Shown piece after piece: positions 10,035 through 18,876 of a DNA stretch of 64,000 bases; within the stretch, counting starts at the first letter, position 1; each line of letters starts with the position of its first letter. Made by a program: the position numbers and the translations under genes. The notes beneath the pieces were generated by a model, which saw nothing but the letters and a program-made list of their open reading frames with translations, was not told the DNA's origin and did not search any database. The DNA comes from Providencia rettgeri (GTDB lineage Bacteria; Pseudomonadota; Gammaproteobacteria; Enterobacterales; Enterobacteriaceae): positions 3,316,501 to 3,380,500 of the forward strand of contig UGTZ01000001.1 of NCBI GenBank assembly GCA_900455085.1, written 5' to 3'.

Positions 10035-12722
10035 ATGGACAATCAAGAACCTATTCGCCCTAACCCTGATGAACTCTTGGTCAAAGCCAATGAAATTGGG
10101 CGTGGCAAATTAAAGATTTTTTTCGGTGCCTGTGCTGGTGTTGGAAAAACGTATGCCATGCTGCAAGAAGCACAGAGACTCAGAGCTCAAGGGCTAGATG
10201 TGCTGATTGGCGTAGTAGAAACCCATGAAAGAGAAGAAACGGCCGCGCTACTTGACGGCCTTTCTCTGTTGCCACCTAGGCGCATAACTCATCACGGTCG
10301 CCGCCTAAATGGTTTCGATATTGACGCAGCAATTGCTAGACATCCAGCCATAATTTTAATGGATGAATTAGCATTTAGTAACCCCCATGGCAGCCGCCAC
10401 CCTAAACGTTGGCAAGATGTCGAAGAACTCCTTGATGCCGGAATTGACGTACTGACAACCATCAACGTTCAACACATTGAAAGCCTGAATGACATCGTGG
10501 GAAGTATTACAGGTATTCGCGTACGAGAAACAGTTCCAGATCATATTTTTGATGCAGCTGATGAGGTGGTATTAGTAGATCTTCCTCCTGACGACCTACG
10601 ACAACGCCTTAAAGAAGGCAAAGTGTATATACCGGGGCAAGCCGAACGCGCTATTGAGCATTTTTTCCGCAAAGGAAATTTAATTGCACTGCGTGAGCTG
10701 GCTCTTCGGCGTACTGCTGACCGGGTTGATGACCAGATGCGTGAATTTCGTGATGGTAAAGGCCAAGCCCCCGTATGGCACACTCGCGATGGGCTCTTGC
10801 TATGCATTGGCCATAATACCGGAAATGAAAAATTAGTCCGTACCGCCGCACGACTTGCTGCAAAATTCGGTAGTGTCTGGCATGCTGTTTATGTTGAAAC
10901 TCCCTCACTTCATCAGCTACCTGAAACCCAGCGTAGAGCTATCTTAAAAGCGTTGCGTCTTGCTCAAGACTTAGGTGCAGAAACAGCAACTTTATCCGAC
11001 CCTTCGGAAGAAAAAGCGATATTACGTTATGCCCGAGAACATAATTTAGGGAAGATATTGATTGGTCGGCGTAATAAAGTAAACAAATGGTTTAAGCTCA
11101 ATTTACGTCCCGGTTTTGCCGATCGTCTTGGTAAGCTCGGCCCTGATCTGGATTTAGTGATCGTCGCACTTGAAGAGAAAAGTGAGTGGGACAAAGAACC
11201 AGAAAGAAAGCCGTTCTCTGAAAAATGGCGATCGGATATGAATGGCTATTTAATGGCTATTGTGATGTGTGCTGCTATCACCTTATTTTCGCGCACCTTT
11301 TTATTGGCCCTCGATAAAGCCAACCTCGTGACACTCTATCTATTAGGTGTCGTGTTAATCGCATTATTTTATGGCCGACGCCCCTCTGTCTTCGCCGCTC
11401 TGGTCAACGTGATCAGTTTTGACCTGTTCTTTGTTCAACCCCATTTCTCCCTTGCTATCATGGATATGCAATATTTAGTCACGTTTACAGTGATGCTAAT
11501 TGTGGGGGTTGTTGTGGGGAATTTAACTGCAGGTATGCGCTACCAAGCTCGTATCGCTCGGTATCGAGAGCAGCGAACACGTCACCTATATGAAATGACA
11601 AAAGAATTAGGACAAGCTATCACGACTGATGATATTGGGAGAACTGGGTACCATTTCCTTAATAATGCATTTCAAGCCAAAAGCTGCTTACTGCTCCCCG
11701 ATGAAAACGACCAGTTATCACTATTAAAATGTGAAGGCCACAGTGAAATGCTGATTGATAAAGCCATTGCTAAATGGTGTTTTGATAAGCGGCAACCCGC
11801 CGGTGCTGGTACGGATACACTACCAAGCGTTCCCTATCAATTGCAACCTATCACCACTGCCGATCAAACCCTTGCCGTTCTTGCCATTGAACCAAGAAAC
11901 ATGCGCCAGTTATTGATCCCAGAACAGCAACGCATGCTGCAAACCTTTACAGGACTGATTGCGAGTGCTTTTGCACGTCTGCAGCTGACAAAACAAGCTG
12001 AATCAGCCAAATTAGATATTGAACGAGAACAACTAAGAAACTCCTTACTTGCCGCACTGTCTCATGACCTAAAAACACCGCTCACCGTTTTATTCGGCCA
12101 AACCGAAATCTTAATGTTGAATTTGTCTGCGGAAAAATCACCACTAACAGAACAAGTGAACCAAATGCGCCAGCAAGTACTTAGCACTTCGCGCTTGGTG
12201 AATAATTTACTGGATATGGCTCGCTTACAATCTGGCAGTATTCAGCCCAATTTAGCGTGGGAATCACTGCAAGAAATTACCAGTAGTGCTGTTAGAACCT
12301 TAGATTACACCTTACACAGCCATCCTTTAGAAATTGATATTCCAGCAGACTTACTACTTTATTGTGATGCTAACTTGATTGAACGGGTGCTAATCAACCT
12401 ATTAGAAAATGCCGTAAAATACAGTCATGACGATACCCCGATTGGTATTCGAGCTACAGTTGAAGGGCAAAAAATTCATATTGAAATATGGGATGCCAGC
12501 AATGCGATTCCAAACGGACAAGAAAAAACCATTTTTGATAAATTTTCTCGGGCGCAAAAAGAGTCCGCAATTCCAGGAGTTGGCTTAGGGCTCGCCATTT
12601 GTCGTGCTATTATTCAGTTACATGGAGGCGAAATTTGGGCGCAAAATAATAATAAAGGTGGAGCGAGTTTCCATTTTATCTTACCTTTAAAGCAACTACC
12701 TGATATCGAAGTAGAAACATAA
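10035..12722 (+). CDS. kdpD: sensor histidine kinase KdpD
   Basis: The inner-membrane sensor kinase for potassium limitation and osmotic stress, 895 residues as in E. coli. The order is an N-terminal KdpD domain with Walker A GACAGVGKT (near 40), a USP-like domain, four closely spaced membrane helices (about 400-500), a GAF-like part, and the kinase core with H-box SHDLKTPL (near 675), N-box NLLENAVKYS and G2 GVGLGLAICRA. The usual G1 motif DNGPG reads DASNA here. The ATG at 10035 has AGGGG five bases upstream; a GTG three bases earlier is the alternative start. Confidence 0.95.
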   Translation: MDNQEPIRPNPDELLVKANEIGRGKLKIFFGACAGVGKTYAMLQEAQRLRAQGLDVLIGVVETHEREETAALLDGLSLLPPRRITHHGRRLNGFDIDAAIARHPAIILMDELAFSNPHGSRHPKRWQDVEELLDAGIDVLTTINVQHIESLNDIVGSITGIRVRETVPDHIFDAADEVVLVDLPPDDLRQRLKEGKVYIPGQAERAIEHFFRKGNLIALRELALRRTADRVDDQMREFRDGKGQAPVWHTRDGLLLCIGHNTGNEKLVRTAARLAAKFGSVWHAVYVETPSLHQLPETQRRAILKALRLAQDLGAETATLSDPSEEKAILRYAREHNLGKILIGRRNKVNKWFKLNLRPGFADRLGKLGPDLDLVIVALEEKSEWDKEPERKPFSEKWRSDMNGYLMAIVMCAAITLFSRTFLLALDKANLVTLYLLGVVLIALFYGRRPSVFAALVNVISFDLFFVQPHFSLAIMDMQYLVTFTVMLIVGVVVGNLTAGMRYQARIARYREQRTRHLYEMTKELGQAITTDDIGRTGYHFLNNAFQAKSCLLLPDENDQLSLLKCEGHSEMLIDKAIAKWCFDKRQPAGAGTDTLPSVPYQLQPITTADQTLAVLAIEPRNMRQLLIPEQQRMLQTFTGLIASAFARLQLTKQAESAKLDIEREQLRNSLLAALSHDLKTPLTVLFGQTEILMLNLSAEKSPLTEQVNQMRQQVLSTSRLVNNLLDMARLQSGSIQPNLAWESLQEITSSAVRTLDYTLHSHPLEIDIPADLLLYCDANLIERVLINLLENAVKYSHDDTPIGIRATVEGQKIHIEIWDASNAIPNGQEKTIFDKFSRAQKESAIPGVGLGLAICRAIIQLHGGEIWAQNNNKGGASFHFILPLKQLPDIEVET

Positions 12723-12738
12723 AAGGATTAACAATATT

Positions 12739-13425
12739 GTGAGTACTAGCCATCAAATTCTGGTTATTGAAGATGAAAAAGAAATACGCCGCTTTGTTCG
12801 TTTAGCGCTGGAAGGTGAAGGCTGGAAGGTATTTGAGGCGGAAAATTACCAACGTGGCCTCATTGAATCCGGTACGCGACAACCTGATTTGTTAATTTTA
12901 GACCTTGGCTTACCCGATGGTGATGGGCTTGATTTAATTCATGATCTACGTCAGTGGAGCAGTATTCCGATTATTGTTTTATCCGCTCGTGAAGAAGAAT
13001 CACAAAAAGTGGCAGCATTGGATGCAGGTGCTGATGATTACCTCACAAAACCCTTCGGAATTAGTGAGTTACTGGCTCGAGTTAGAGTGGCTTTACGGCG
13101 CTTCGGCAAAGCCACTCAAGAAAACTCAAAATGCCAGTTTGGGGATATTACCATCGACTTTATTAATCGTGTCGTGACCAAACAAAATGAAGAACTTCAT
13201 CTAACCCCGATTGAATTTCGTTTACTCAGTGAACTCGTGGCTAACAGCGGTAAAGTATTAACTCAGAGGCACTTATTACTGCAAGTCTGGGGGCCTAATT
13301 ATGTGGAACATAATCATTACTTACGCATCTACATGGGCCATCTACGGCAAAAATTAGAAAATGACCCTGCACGCCCTATTCACTTATTAACCGAAACAGG
13401 AATTGGTTATCGGTTTATGCCTTAA
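12739..13425 (+). CDS. kdpE: response regulator KdpE
   Basis: OmpR-family response regulator that activates kdpFABC. The 228-residue product has a receiver domain (acidic pair IEDEKE, phospho-acceptor in LLILDLGLPDGDG near residue 54, Lys in YLTKPFG) and a C-terminal winged helix (LTPIEFRLLSELV ... YLRIYMGHLRQKLE). The start is GTG with AAAGGA 11 bases before, 16 bases after kdpD. It is the last gene of the operon; I see no clear terminator after it. Confidence 0.95.
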   Translation: MSTSHQILVIEDEKEIRRFVRLALEGEGWKVFEAENYQRGLIESGTRQPDLLILDLGLPDGDGLDLIHDLRQWSSIPIIVLSAREEESQKVAALDAGADDYLTKPFGISELLARVRVALRRFGKATQENSKCQFGDITIDFINRVVTKQNEELHLTPIEFRLLSELVANSGKVLTQRHLLLQVWGPNYVEHNHYLRIYMGHLRQKLENDPARPIHLLTETGIGYRFMP

Positions 13426-13521
13426 CAGATGACCATTTATTGAATTCTAGGAATCTTACCGATAGTTTAAATTAAAAGACTGCTTATAATTTACTCACCT
13501 TTTTTCTATGGAGAGAAATTC

Positions 13522-13917
13522 GTGCAATCACTCACAGCCCAACTATCAAACCGTTTTTCATCTGCTTTAGTCCTTTTTTTAAGTATTTTTGTGACTACTC
13601 AAGCCCTTGCGTTAAGCCCTGAAGAAAAAATGCGTACTGAATCATTATTAGCAGAGCTTGGTAAACAACAAAACCTTACTTTTACACGTAATGGCACTGA
13701 ATATTCTGCCGCTGACGCAGAATCTCATTTGCGATTAAAACTGCGTAAAACAGAAAAACGCCTCAAAACTGTAGAACAATTTATTGATAACGTAGCTTCA
13801 AAATCGTCCATTACTGGCGAAGAGTATCAAGTTAAAGATGCGCAAGGTAATGTGACTTCCGCGAATGAATATCTGCATGAATTATTAAAAGAAAAAGTGG
13901 ATAGCAAATCCAAATAG
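13522..13917 (+). CDS. DUF5329 family periplasmic protein
   Basis: A small exported protein of unknown function, 131 residues, starting with GTG after GGAGAG. A signal peptide is evident (LVLFLSIFVTTQALA, cleaved near residue 30). The mature part carries the DUF5329-like pattern LLAELGKQQ..FTRNG..Y....A..HL, then FIDNVASKSSITGEEYQV and a conserved end (YLHELLKEK). It is a single gene between kdpE and a hairpin-rich spacer. The family name is from memory. Confidence 0.75.
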   Translation: MQSLTAQLSNRFSSALVLFLSIFVTTQALALSPEEKMRTESLLAELGKQQNLTFTRNGTEYSAADAESHLRLKLRKTEKRLKTVEQFIDNVASKSSITGEEYQVKDAQGNVTSANEYLHELLKEKVDSKSK

Positions 13918-13952
13918 GTTCTTCAGATTTTGTAGGCTTTGTAGATTACTAT

Positions 13953-14151
13953 AAAAAACGCTGACATTTATTTGTCAGCGTCAGACTGCTGACAAACATA
14001 CTATGTTTGGCGGCAAGTCTAATAGGTTTTGAAAATAAACGAGGAAAATCAATTTATTGATTTTTGGCTGATAACACAAAGCGGGAAAAACCACGCTTTT
14101 ATCCCGCTTTGTCAACAACCTCACGCTGACATTTATTTGTCAGCGTTTTTT
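13953..14151. repeat. cluster of six consecutive hairpins, bounded by two identical 22-bp hairpins
   Basis: The first and last hairpins are the same sequence, CGCTGACA-TTTATT-TGTCAGCG, at 13959-13980 and 14124-14145. The first is preceded by A6 and the last is followed by T6, so they can end transcription towards each other's outside. Between them are perfect inverted repeats at 13980-13993, 13994-14008, 14045-14064 and 14076-14112 (an 11-bp stem, ACAAAGCGGGA). It lies between the convergent DUF5329 gene and glnS. It could be a double terminator, a structured small RNA or a palindromic repeat cluster. Confidence 0.7.
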
Positions 14152-14170
14152 GTGCTAATACTCGATCTGG

Positions 14171-14290
14171 CCCCTAAATAATTTGTACCACAGGTAGGCG
14201 GCAAATTAAGTTATCCCGTGAGCATACATAAGTATGTGAATCGGGTAACTTAATGAAGCCAACACCCCTGTGGTGCAAAGTATGACGGGG
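14171..14290 (+). repeat. ERIC element
   Basis: Palindromic ends (CCCCTAAATAATTTGTACCA versus GTGGTGCAAAGTATGACGGG) and the core GAGCATACATAAGTATGTGA followed by GAAGCCAACA. It lies just downstream of the glnS stop. Confidence 0.85.
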
Positions 14291-14298
14291 ACATCAAA

Positions 14299-15966
14299 TT
14301 AAGAATTTTCGAGTTTCGCCCAAGTATCACGCAACCCCACAGTCCGGTTAAAGACTAAATGTTCTGCACTACTTAACTTGTTATCCGCACAGAAATAGCC
14401 TTCGCGTTCAAACTGATACGCTTTTTCTGCCACGGCATTTTTCAGGCTCGGCTCAACAAAACCTTGACGAATAACCAGTGAATCTGGATTGATAACCGAT
14501 AAGAAATCGTCTTCTGCACCTGGGTTTGGCACAGTGAATAAACGGTCATACAGACGAATTTCTGCAGGTAATGCGTGAGCGACACTTACCCAATGAATAA
14601 CGCCTTTCACTTTACGGCCATCTGCTGGGTCTTTATTTAATGTGCCTGCATCATAAGTACAGTAGATGGTTGTGATGTTACCATCTGCGTCTTTTTCAAC
14701 ACGCTCTGCTTTAATAATGTATGCATTACGCAAACGAACTTCTTTGCCTAATACTAAACGCTTATATTGGCGGTTCGCTTCCTCACGGAAATCTGCACGG
14801 TCGATATAAATTTCATTGCTAAATGGCACTTGGCGCGTTCCCATCTCCGGTTTATTTGGATGGTTTGGCGCTGTTAAAATCTCTTCACCCGCTGGCATGT
14901 TTTCAATCACCACACGAACTGGGTCAATAACCGCCATAGCACGTGGTGCTGACTCATTCAGATCATCACGAATACAGGACTCTAAAGAGGCCATTTCAAC
15001 GTTGTTGTCTTGTTTTGTCACACCAATACGTTGGCAAAATTCACGGATAGAGGCTGCAGTATAACCACGACGGCGTAAGCCTGATATGGTTAACATACGA
15101 GGGTCATCCCAACCATGCACGTGTTTTTCAGTGACTAATTGGTTTAATTTACGCTTAGACATCACCGTGTATTCCAAATTCAGACGAGAAAACTCGTACT
15201 GACGTGGATGGCAATCAATGGTGATATTGTCTAATACCCAATCATATAAACGACGGTTGTCTTGGAATTCTAAGGTACATAAAGAGTGCGTAATACCTTC
15301 TAATGCATCAGAAATACAATGCGTGAAGTCATACATTGGGTAAATGCACCATTTATTGCCAGATTGGTGATGTTCCGCAAATTTAATGCGATATAAAACC
15401 GGGTCGCGCATCACCATAAATGGGGATGCCATATCGATTTTCGCACGTAAACACGCTTTTCCTTCTTCGAAGCCACCCGCACGCATTTTTTCGAATAATG
15501 CTAAGTTATCTTCAATAAGGCGCTCACGGTATGGGCTATTTTTACCCGGCTCTTTCAATGTTCCACGATATTCGCGAATTTGATCTGGGCTGAGCTCGTC
15601 AACGTAAGCTAAGCCTTTTTTGATCAGCTCAATTGCATATTGATACAAGGTATCAAAGTAGTCAGAGGAATAGCGAACATTACCGCTCCACTCAAAACCA
15701 AGCCATTTAACGTCTTCTTGAATCGAGTTAACGTATTCGACATCTTCTTTTACAGGGTTGGTATCATCAAAACGTAAATTACATTGGCCTTGATAATCCT
15801 TGGCAATGCCAAAATTCAAGCAGATTGATTTCGCATGACCAATATGTAAATAGCCATTCGGTTCAGGTGGAAAACGCGTATGCACTGACGTGTGTTTTCC
15901 GGTCGCCAGATCTTCATCTATGATCTGACGGATAAAATTTGTTGGGCGAGCATCTGCCTCATTCAT
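14299..15966 (-). CDS. glnS: glutaminyl-tRNA synthetase
   Basis: Class I aminoacyl-tRNA synthetase charging tRNA-Gln; 555 residues (554 in E. coli). The HIGH-type motif is GYLHIGHAKS (near residue 40), the KMSKS-type motif is TVMSKRKLN (near 270), followed by the tRNA anticodon-binding beta-barrels. Three in-frame ATGs cluster at the start; the one at 15966 has GAGGA at nine bases and gives the family N-terminus (MNEADARPTNFIRQ). It is monocistronic. The window also encodes three tRNA-Gln substrates near 25 kb. Confidence 0.96.
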   Translation of the reverse strand: MNEADARPTNFIRQIIDEDLATGKHTSVHTRFPPEPNGYLHIGHAKSICLNFGIAKDYQGQCNLRFDDTNPVKEDVEYVNSIQEDVKWLGFEWSGNVRYSSDYFDTLYQYAIELIKKGLAYVDELSPDQIREYRGTLKEPGKNSPYRERLIEDNLALFEKMRAGGFEEGKACLRAKIDMASPFMVMRDPVLYRIKFAEHHQSGNKWCIYPMYDFTHCISDALEGITHSLCTLEFQDNRRLYDWVLDNITIDCHPRQYEFSRLNLEYTVMSKRKLNQLVTEKHVHGWDDPRMLTISGLRRRGYTAASIREFCQRIGVTKQDNNVEMASLESCIRDDLNESAPRAMAVIDPVRVVIENMPAGEEILTAPNHPNKPEMGTRQVPFSNEIYIDRADFREEANRQYKRLVLGKEVRLRNAYIIKAERVEKDADGNITTIYCTYDAGTLNKDPADGRKVKGVIHWVSVAHALPAEIRLYDRLFTVPNPGAEDDFLSVINPDSLVIRQGFVEPSLKNAVAEKAYQFEREGYFCADNKLSSAEHLVFNRTVGLRDTWAKLENS

Positions 15967-16135
15967 TGTCATCATTCCTCAATGCCAAAAGCGCGCTAAA
16001 AGCGTGTAGTAACTAAATATATTCTACCATAATCAATCAGGAAACAACCGTTTGATTGCGCCAAGTGCGGCAAAAGCGATGATCAGAAGGAATTTAGGAC
16101 AAAAACCTCATTTTTGCCTACCGAAATACGCGATT

Positions 16136-16971
16136 TTAAACCAGTAACATAACAGCTAAAACCACGAGTAACAGTAGTGGATAACTTTGGGCATGACGTT
16201 TATCGCTAAGGTAAGGCATTAATAAAGAAGCAAAACGTATCCCTAGCCACGATGTCACAATTAAAATTAATGCCCCTTTGATATAGATCATCCCCAGAAA
16301 GCCCGATCCGAGGTCAATGTGTTTATCAATAGCGAAATAAAAATAGGTTAATGTACCCGTGATCGCCATTGGTAATGTCAATGGATTCGCAAAGGCAGCG
16401 GCTTGGATCATACTGGCACCACGGCGCCGCATTAATGGAACAGTCATCACACTGCCACCAACACCTAAAAATGCCGCTACCGCGCCAATCACCACACCAA
16501 TCGGAGTATCTGCAAAAATACCACCACGAGAGAGTTGTATCCCCGTAGATTCTGTCTTCATAAAACCGGGACGAATAAAACAATCTAAAATAGTGATGAT
16601 GAGATAGCCAATAAATATCCAACGAATTAATTCATTATCTACCGATAACGATACAATCGCCCCAAATATCCCCCCACTGAAATAGGGATAATAAATGGCT
16701 TTATAATTGGCCAGCTGAGATTTCCTTTTAAATAATGAGCGCGACTTGATAATGTTGATGAAAAAATCATCACGCAAGTGGATGTTGCCACTGCAATTTG
16801 CATTGCCACGGTTCCTGCATCGCTTTGTGGCCCCCATACTAAGGTAATTAGCGCATATAACAGTGGAACGGTGATAAAGCCGCCACCAAAACCAAATAGT
16901 GCGGTGGTGATCCCCGAAATAAAGCCAAATAAGCACAGAAGCAGTTCCACAGAAAATTCCTCATCAGTCAT
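16136..16971 (-). pseudogene. sulfite exporter TauE/SafE (TSUP) family permease, frameshifted as read
   Basis: An inner-membrane permease of the TSUP family, often linked to sulfur compounds or organic anions; the substrate is not readable here. The N-terminal half (LLCLFGFISGITTALFGFGGGFITVPLL) and the C-terminal half (GVVIGAVAAFLGVGGSVMTVP, the second copy of the TSUP repeat) are in different frames. The break is at the C6 run 16670-16675 (plus strand). Adding one base joins ISVGG to IFGAIVSLSVDNE and gives 278 residues, a normal family length with about eight membrane spans. A homopolymer deletion error is likely. Confidence 0.82.
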
Positions 16972-17076
16972 TGAGAAAATATCTTATCGATGAAAAAAGC
17001 CCCTTGCTTATGCAGATTTGACAACCTTGTTTGAGATTTCGCCAATGTTATTAATAAATGCAAATTGATGAATACA

Positions 17077-17104
17077 AATAAAGGGAGCTCAACTCCCTTT
17101 ATTT
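17077..17104 (-). terminator. terminator after the bacteriocin immunity gene
   Basis: The hairpin AAAGGGAG-TTGA/CTCCCTTT with A/T-rich flanks lies 26 bases past the immunity gene stop (minus strand). It probably ends the toxin-immunity transcript. Confidence 0.7.
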
Positions 17105-17129
17105 AACATCATTCAAACATGAATAATAA

Positions 17130-17387
17130 TTACCATTCGTCCCGATAATCAAATGAAACTTGATACACAAATTTATCTAAATCAATTTGATGAATGACAT
17201 GACTTTGAATTTCAATTACCCATTCTTTTTGCAAATCAAATACTCCGTTGTTAATAATATTTTCATCTTTAGGATCAATTGTTTTATCTATCAGAAAATC
17301 ATCATCTCCAAAATCTTCTGAATATTCTTCACCCATAAATTCACCAGTTTGCTTATCAAACCATTGAGTATGTAGTTTTAATCCCAT
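17130..17387 (-). CDS. colicin E3-type immunity protein
   Basis: An 85-residue acidic protein, the length of E. coli Im3, which binds and blocks the E3-type ribonuclease domain encoded just upstream. Conserved Im3-family segments are MGLKL, WFDK.T, GEEYSEDFGDDD, NNGVFD, EW, HQID and VSFDYRDEW. The ATG sits 13 bases after the toxin stop with AGAGG upstream, so the pair is co-transcribed. The position aligned with the specificity cysteine of Im3 (in NNGCFD) is valine here. Alignment is by eye from memory. Confidence 0.9.
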   Translation of the reverse strand: MGLKLHTQWFDKQTGEFMGEEYSEDFGDDDFLIDKTIDPKDENIINNGVFDLQKEWVIEIQSHVIHQIDLDKFVYQVSFDYRDEW

Positions 17388-17400
17388 TGTTTATTCCTCT

Positions 17401-18669
17401 TCATAGATATTTTTTTATATTACGTTTAGGATCTGCTGGTTTCAATTGTTTACCACTTTTTGGATCGAATACACCTATATGCTGCCCATCACTACCTCTA
17501 TATCCCTCCAATTCTCCATGTTGAGAATCCCACTCATAGATTTTACGCCCTTTGTCACCAACCCACCGATTACGCCGTCCCCCACCACCTTGTTTTGGCG
17601 TTTTTCCTTGCACTGGCTTTAATTCACCTAAGCCTTTTATTTCATCAACTTTAGGTGCAGGATGATAAGAATGACCTTTTTCTTTAACACCTTTTCTTTC
17701 ATCATCTTTTCCCTTTATTTTTCTTACCGCCTTTGCTTGCCGCAATATAAATTGGCTTGACACCGATGTTCTCAGAAAAAACAATAATAAAAGGAGATTG
17801 CGGGTTAGAACTTGAATTTATAACGGAAGTTGGAAAAGAAGGTGAACTAATCGGGATGCCTGAAGGCCGTTGAATATCATATATTTCACCAGGTAACGAT
17901 TTCAATCTCTTCGGGTTAGGTAAGGGAGTACCTGTGAAAACCTCAGGTTTTCCTATCTGTATATATCTATCTTTTTGTTCATTTGGCAGTGAATAACTAA
18001 AAAGCCCTTTTTGTTCAGTGGGGATTGCTGGTATAACTCGAGTCTCGACTGGTGAATTTGTTGGAGTTAATTCAATAATTTTTTGTCCATTACTTATATG
18101 CTCTGTAGGAACGGCATAAGTTTCAACAATGCCCTTGTTAAATAATCAAAATCATGTTTTGAAAAGCCATGTAATGTATCTATTCCGGGTGCACCCGCTG
18201 GTGGCGAATATGTTAGTAATCCAATACCTAATCCCACCGACCGCCCAATAACAGTACCTAGAGGGTCACTGTTAGAAAGAGGGGTGATACCGAGTTTGAA
18301 AGTACTGACTGGTGCAGCATGGCTGATTATTAGAGGGGACGGTTTTAAGGTTGATAAAGAAGCATTTAATGCTGAAGTAAGTACAGGAGAAATTGTTACT
18401 GCTTGATTATCAAAAATTTTATATCTTAGGCTGTCTGTTACTGACTCATATATTTTTATTTTACTTTTAAAATCCTCCCTGAGCATAGATAGTGTTTGTG
18501 CAAATGTTTTTATATATATTTTTTGTGCTTCTAAAAAATCACCTCGCCTAAATGCATCCATCATCTGTTTAGCACGCTTATCATATGTCAGAAAAGGGCA
18601 ATCTTGTTCCCCACACCTAGGGCAAAGGTTACACTTCAATATGTTCATGATGTCATCATTTTGCTGCAT
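17401..18669 (-). pseudogene. S-type pyocin/colicin E3-like bacteriocin (16S rRNase), two frameshifts as read
   Basis: The C-terminal ~85 residues are a colicin E3/E6-type ribonuclease, which cleaves 16S rRNA at the decoding site: SYHPAPKVDEIKGLGELKP, KTPKQGGGGRRNRW, GDKGRKIYEWDSQHGELEGY (catalytic Asp, His and Glu in WDSQHGELE) and KRNIKKYL. The middle is an S-type pyocin-like domain (IVETYAVPT ... GEIYDIQRPSGIPISSPSFP). The first ~190 residues are unrecognised, with a Cys cluster CNLCPRCGEQDCP. The frame breaks twice: at the CCC run 18132-18134 (one base missing) and at TTTT 17707-17710 (one extra). Correcting both gives one 422-residue protein. The start has AAGGA six bases upstream. No translocation or receptor domain is recognised. 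Confidence 0.85.
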
Positions 18670-18728
18670 GGATGTTCCTTATCAAAAGAGTGTGTTATCC
18701 CAAACACTGCCCACAAAGCTAACAATTA

Positions 18729-18757
18729 ATTATGTTTTCTTTATGCACTGGACTCAA
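18729..18757 (-). promoter_or_regulatory. sigma70-type promoter of the bacteriocin operon
   Basis: Minus-strand TTGAGT (18752-18757) and CATAAT (18729-18734) are separated by exactly 17 bases, about 60 bases before the toxin start codon. Confidence 0.6.
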
Positions 18758-18759
18758 TT

Positions 18760-18778
18760 GATACTGATTATCATTATT
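18760..18778. promoter_or_regulatory. Fur box at the bacteriocin promoter
   Basis: GATACTGATTATCATTATT matches 16 of 19 positions of the classical Fur consensus and ends two bases from the -35 element. Iron repression of the bacteriocin is inferred. I found no LexA box in the same region. Confidence 0.7.
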
Positions 18779-18827
18779 TGTTATGCCCTATATGATTATC
18801 TTTTTCTTATTTAAGCTGCATAAAAAA

Positions 18828-18852
18828 AGAGGGTGGCCTAAGCCACCCTCTT
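18828..18852 (-). terminator. terminator of nagE
   Basis: A strong hairpin GAGGGTGGC-TTAG-GCCACCCTC followed on the minus strand by T7, 25 bases past the nagE stop. Confidence 0.88.
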
Positions 18853-18876
18853 ACTCACTTATAATATTAAACTGAA

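Noticed and set aside
16136..18669. Genomic island or prophage remnant between glnS and nagE
   Set aside because: No integrase, transposase, attachment-site duplication or tRNA border is visible; only accessory genes differ from E. coli order.
18670..18876. LexA/SOS box expected for a colicin promoter
   Set aside because: No CTGT-N8-ACAG pattern is found; only the Fur box and a sigma70 promoter are visible.
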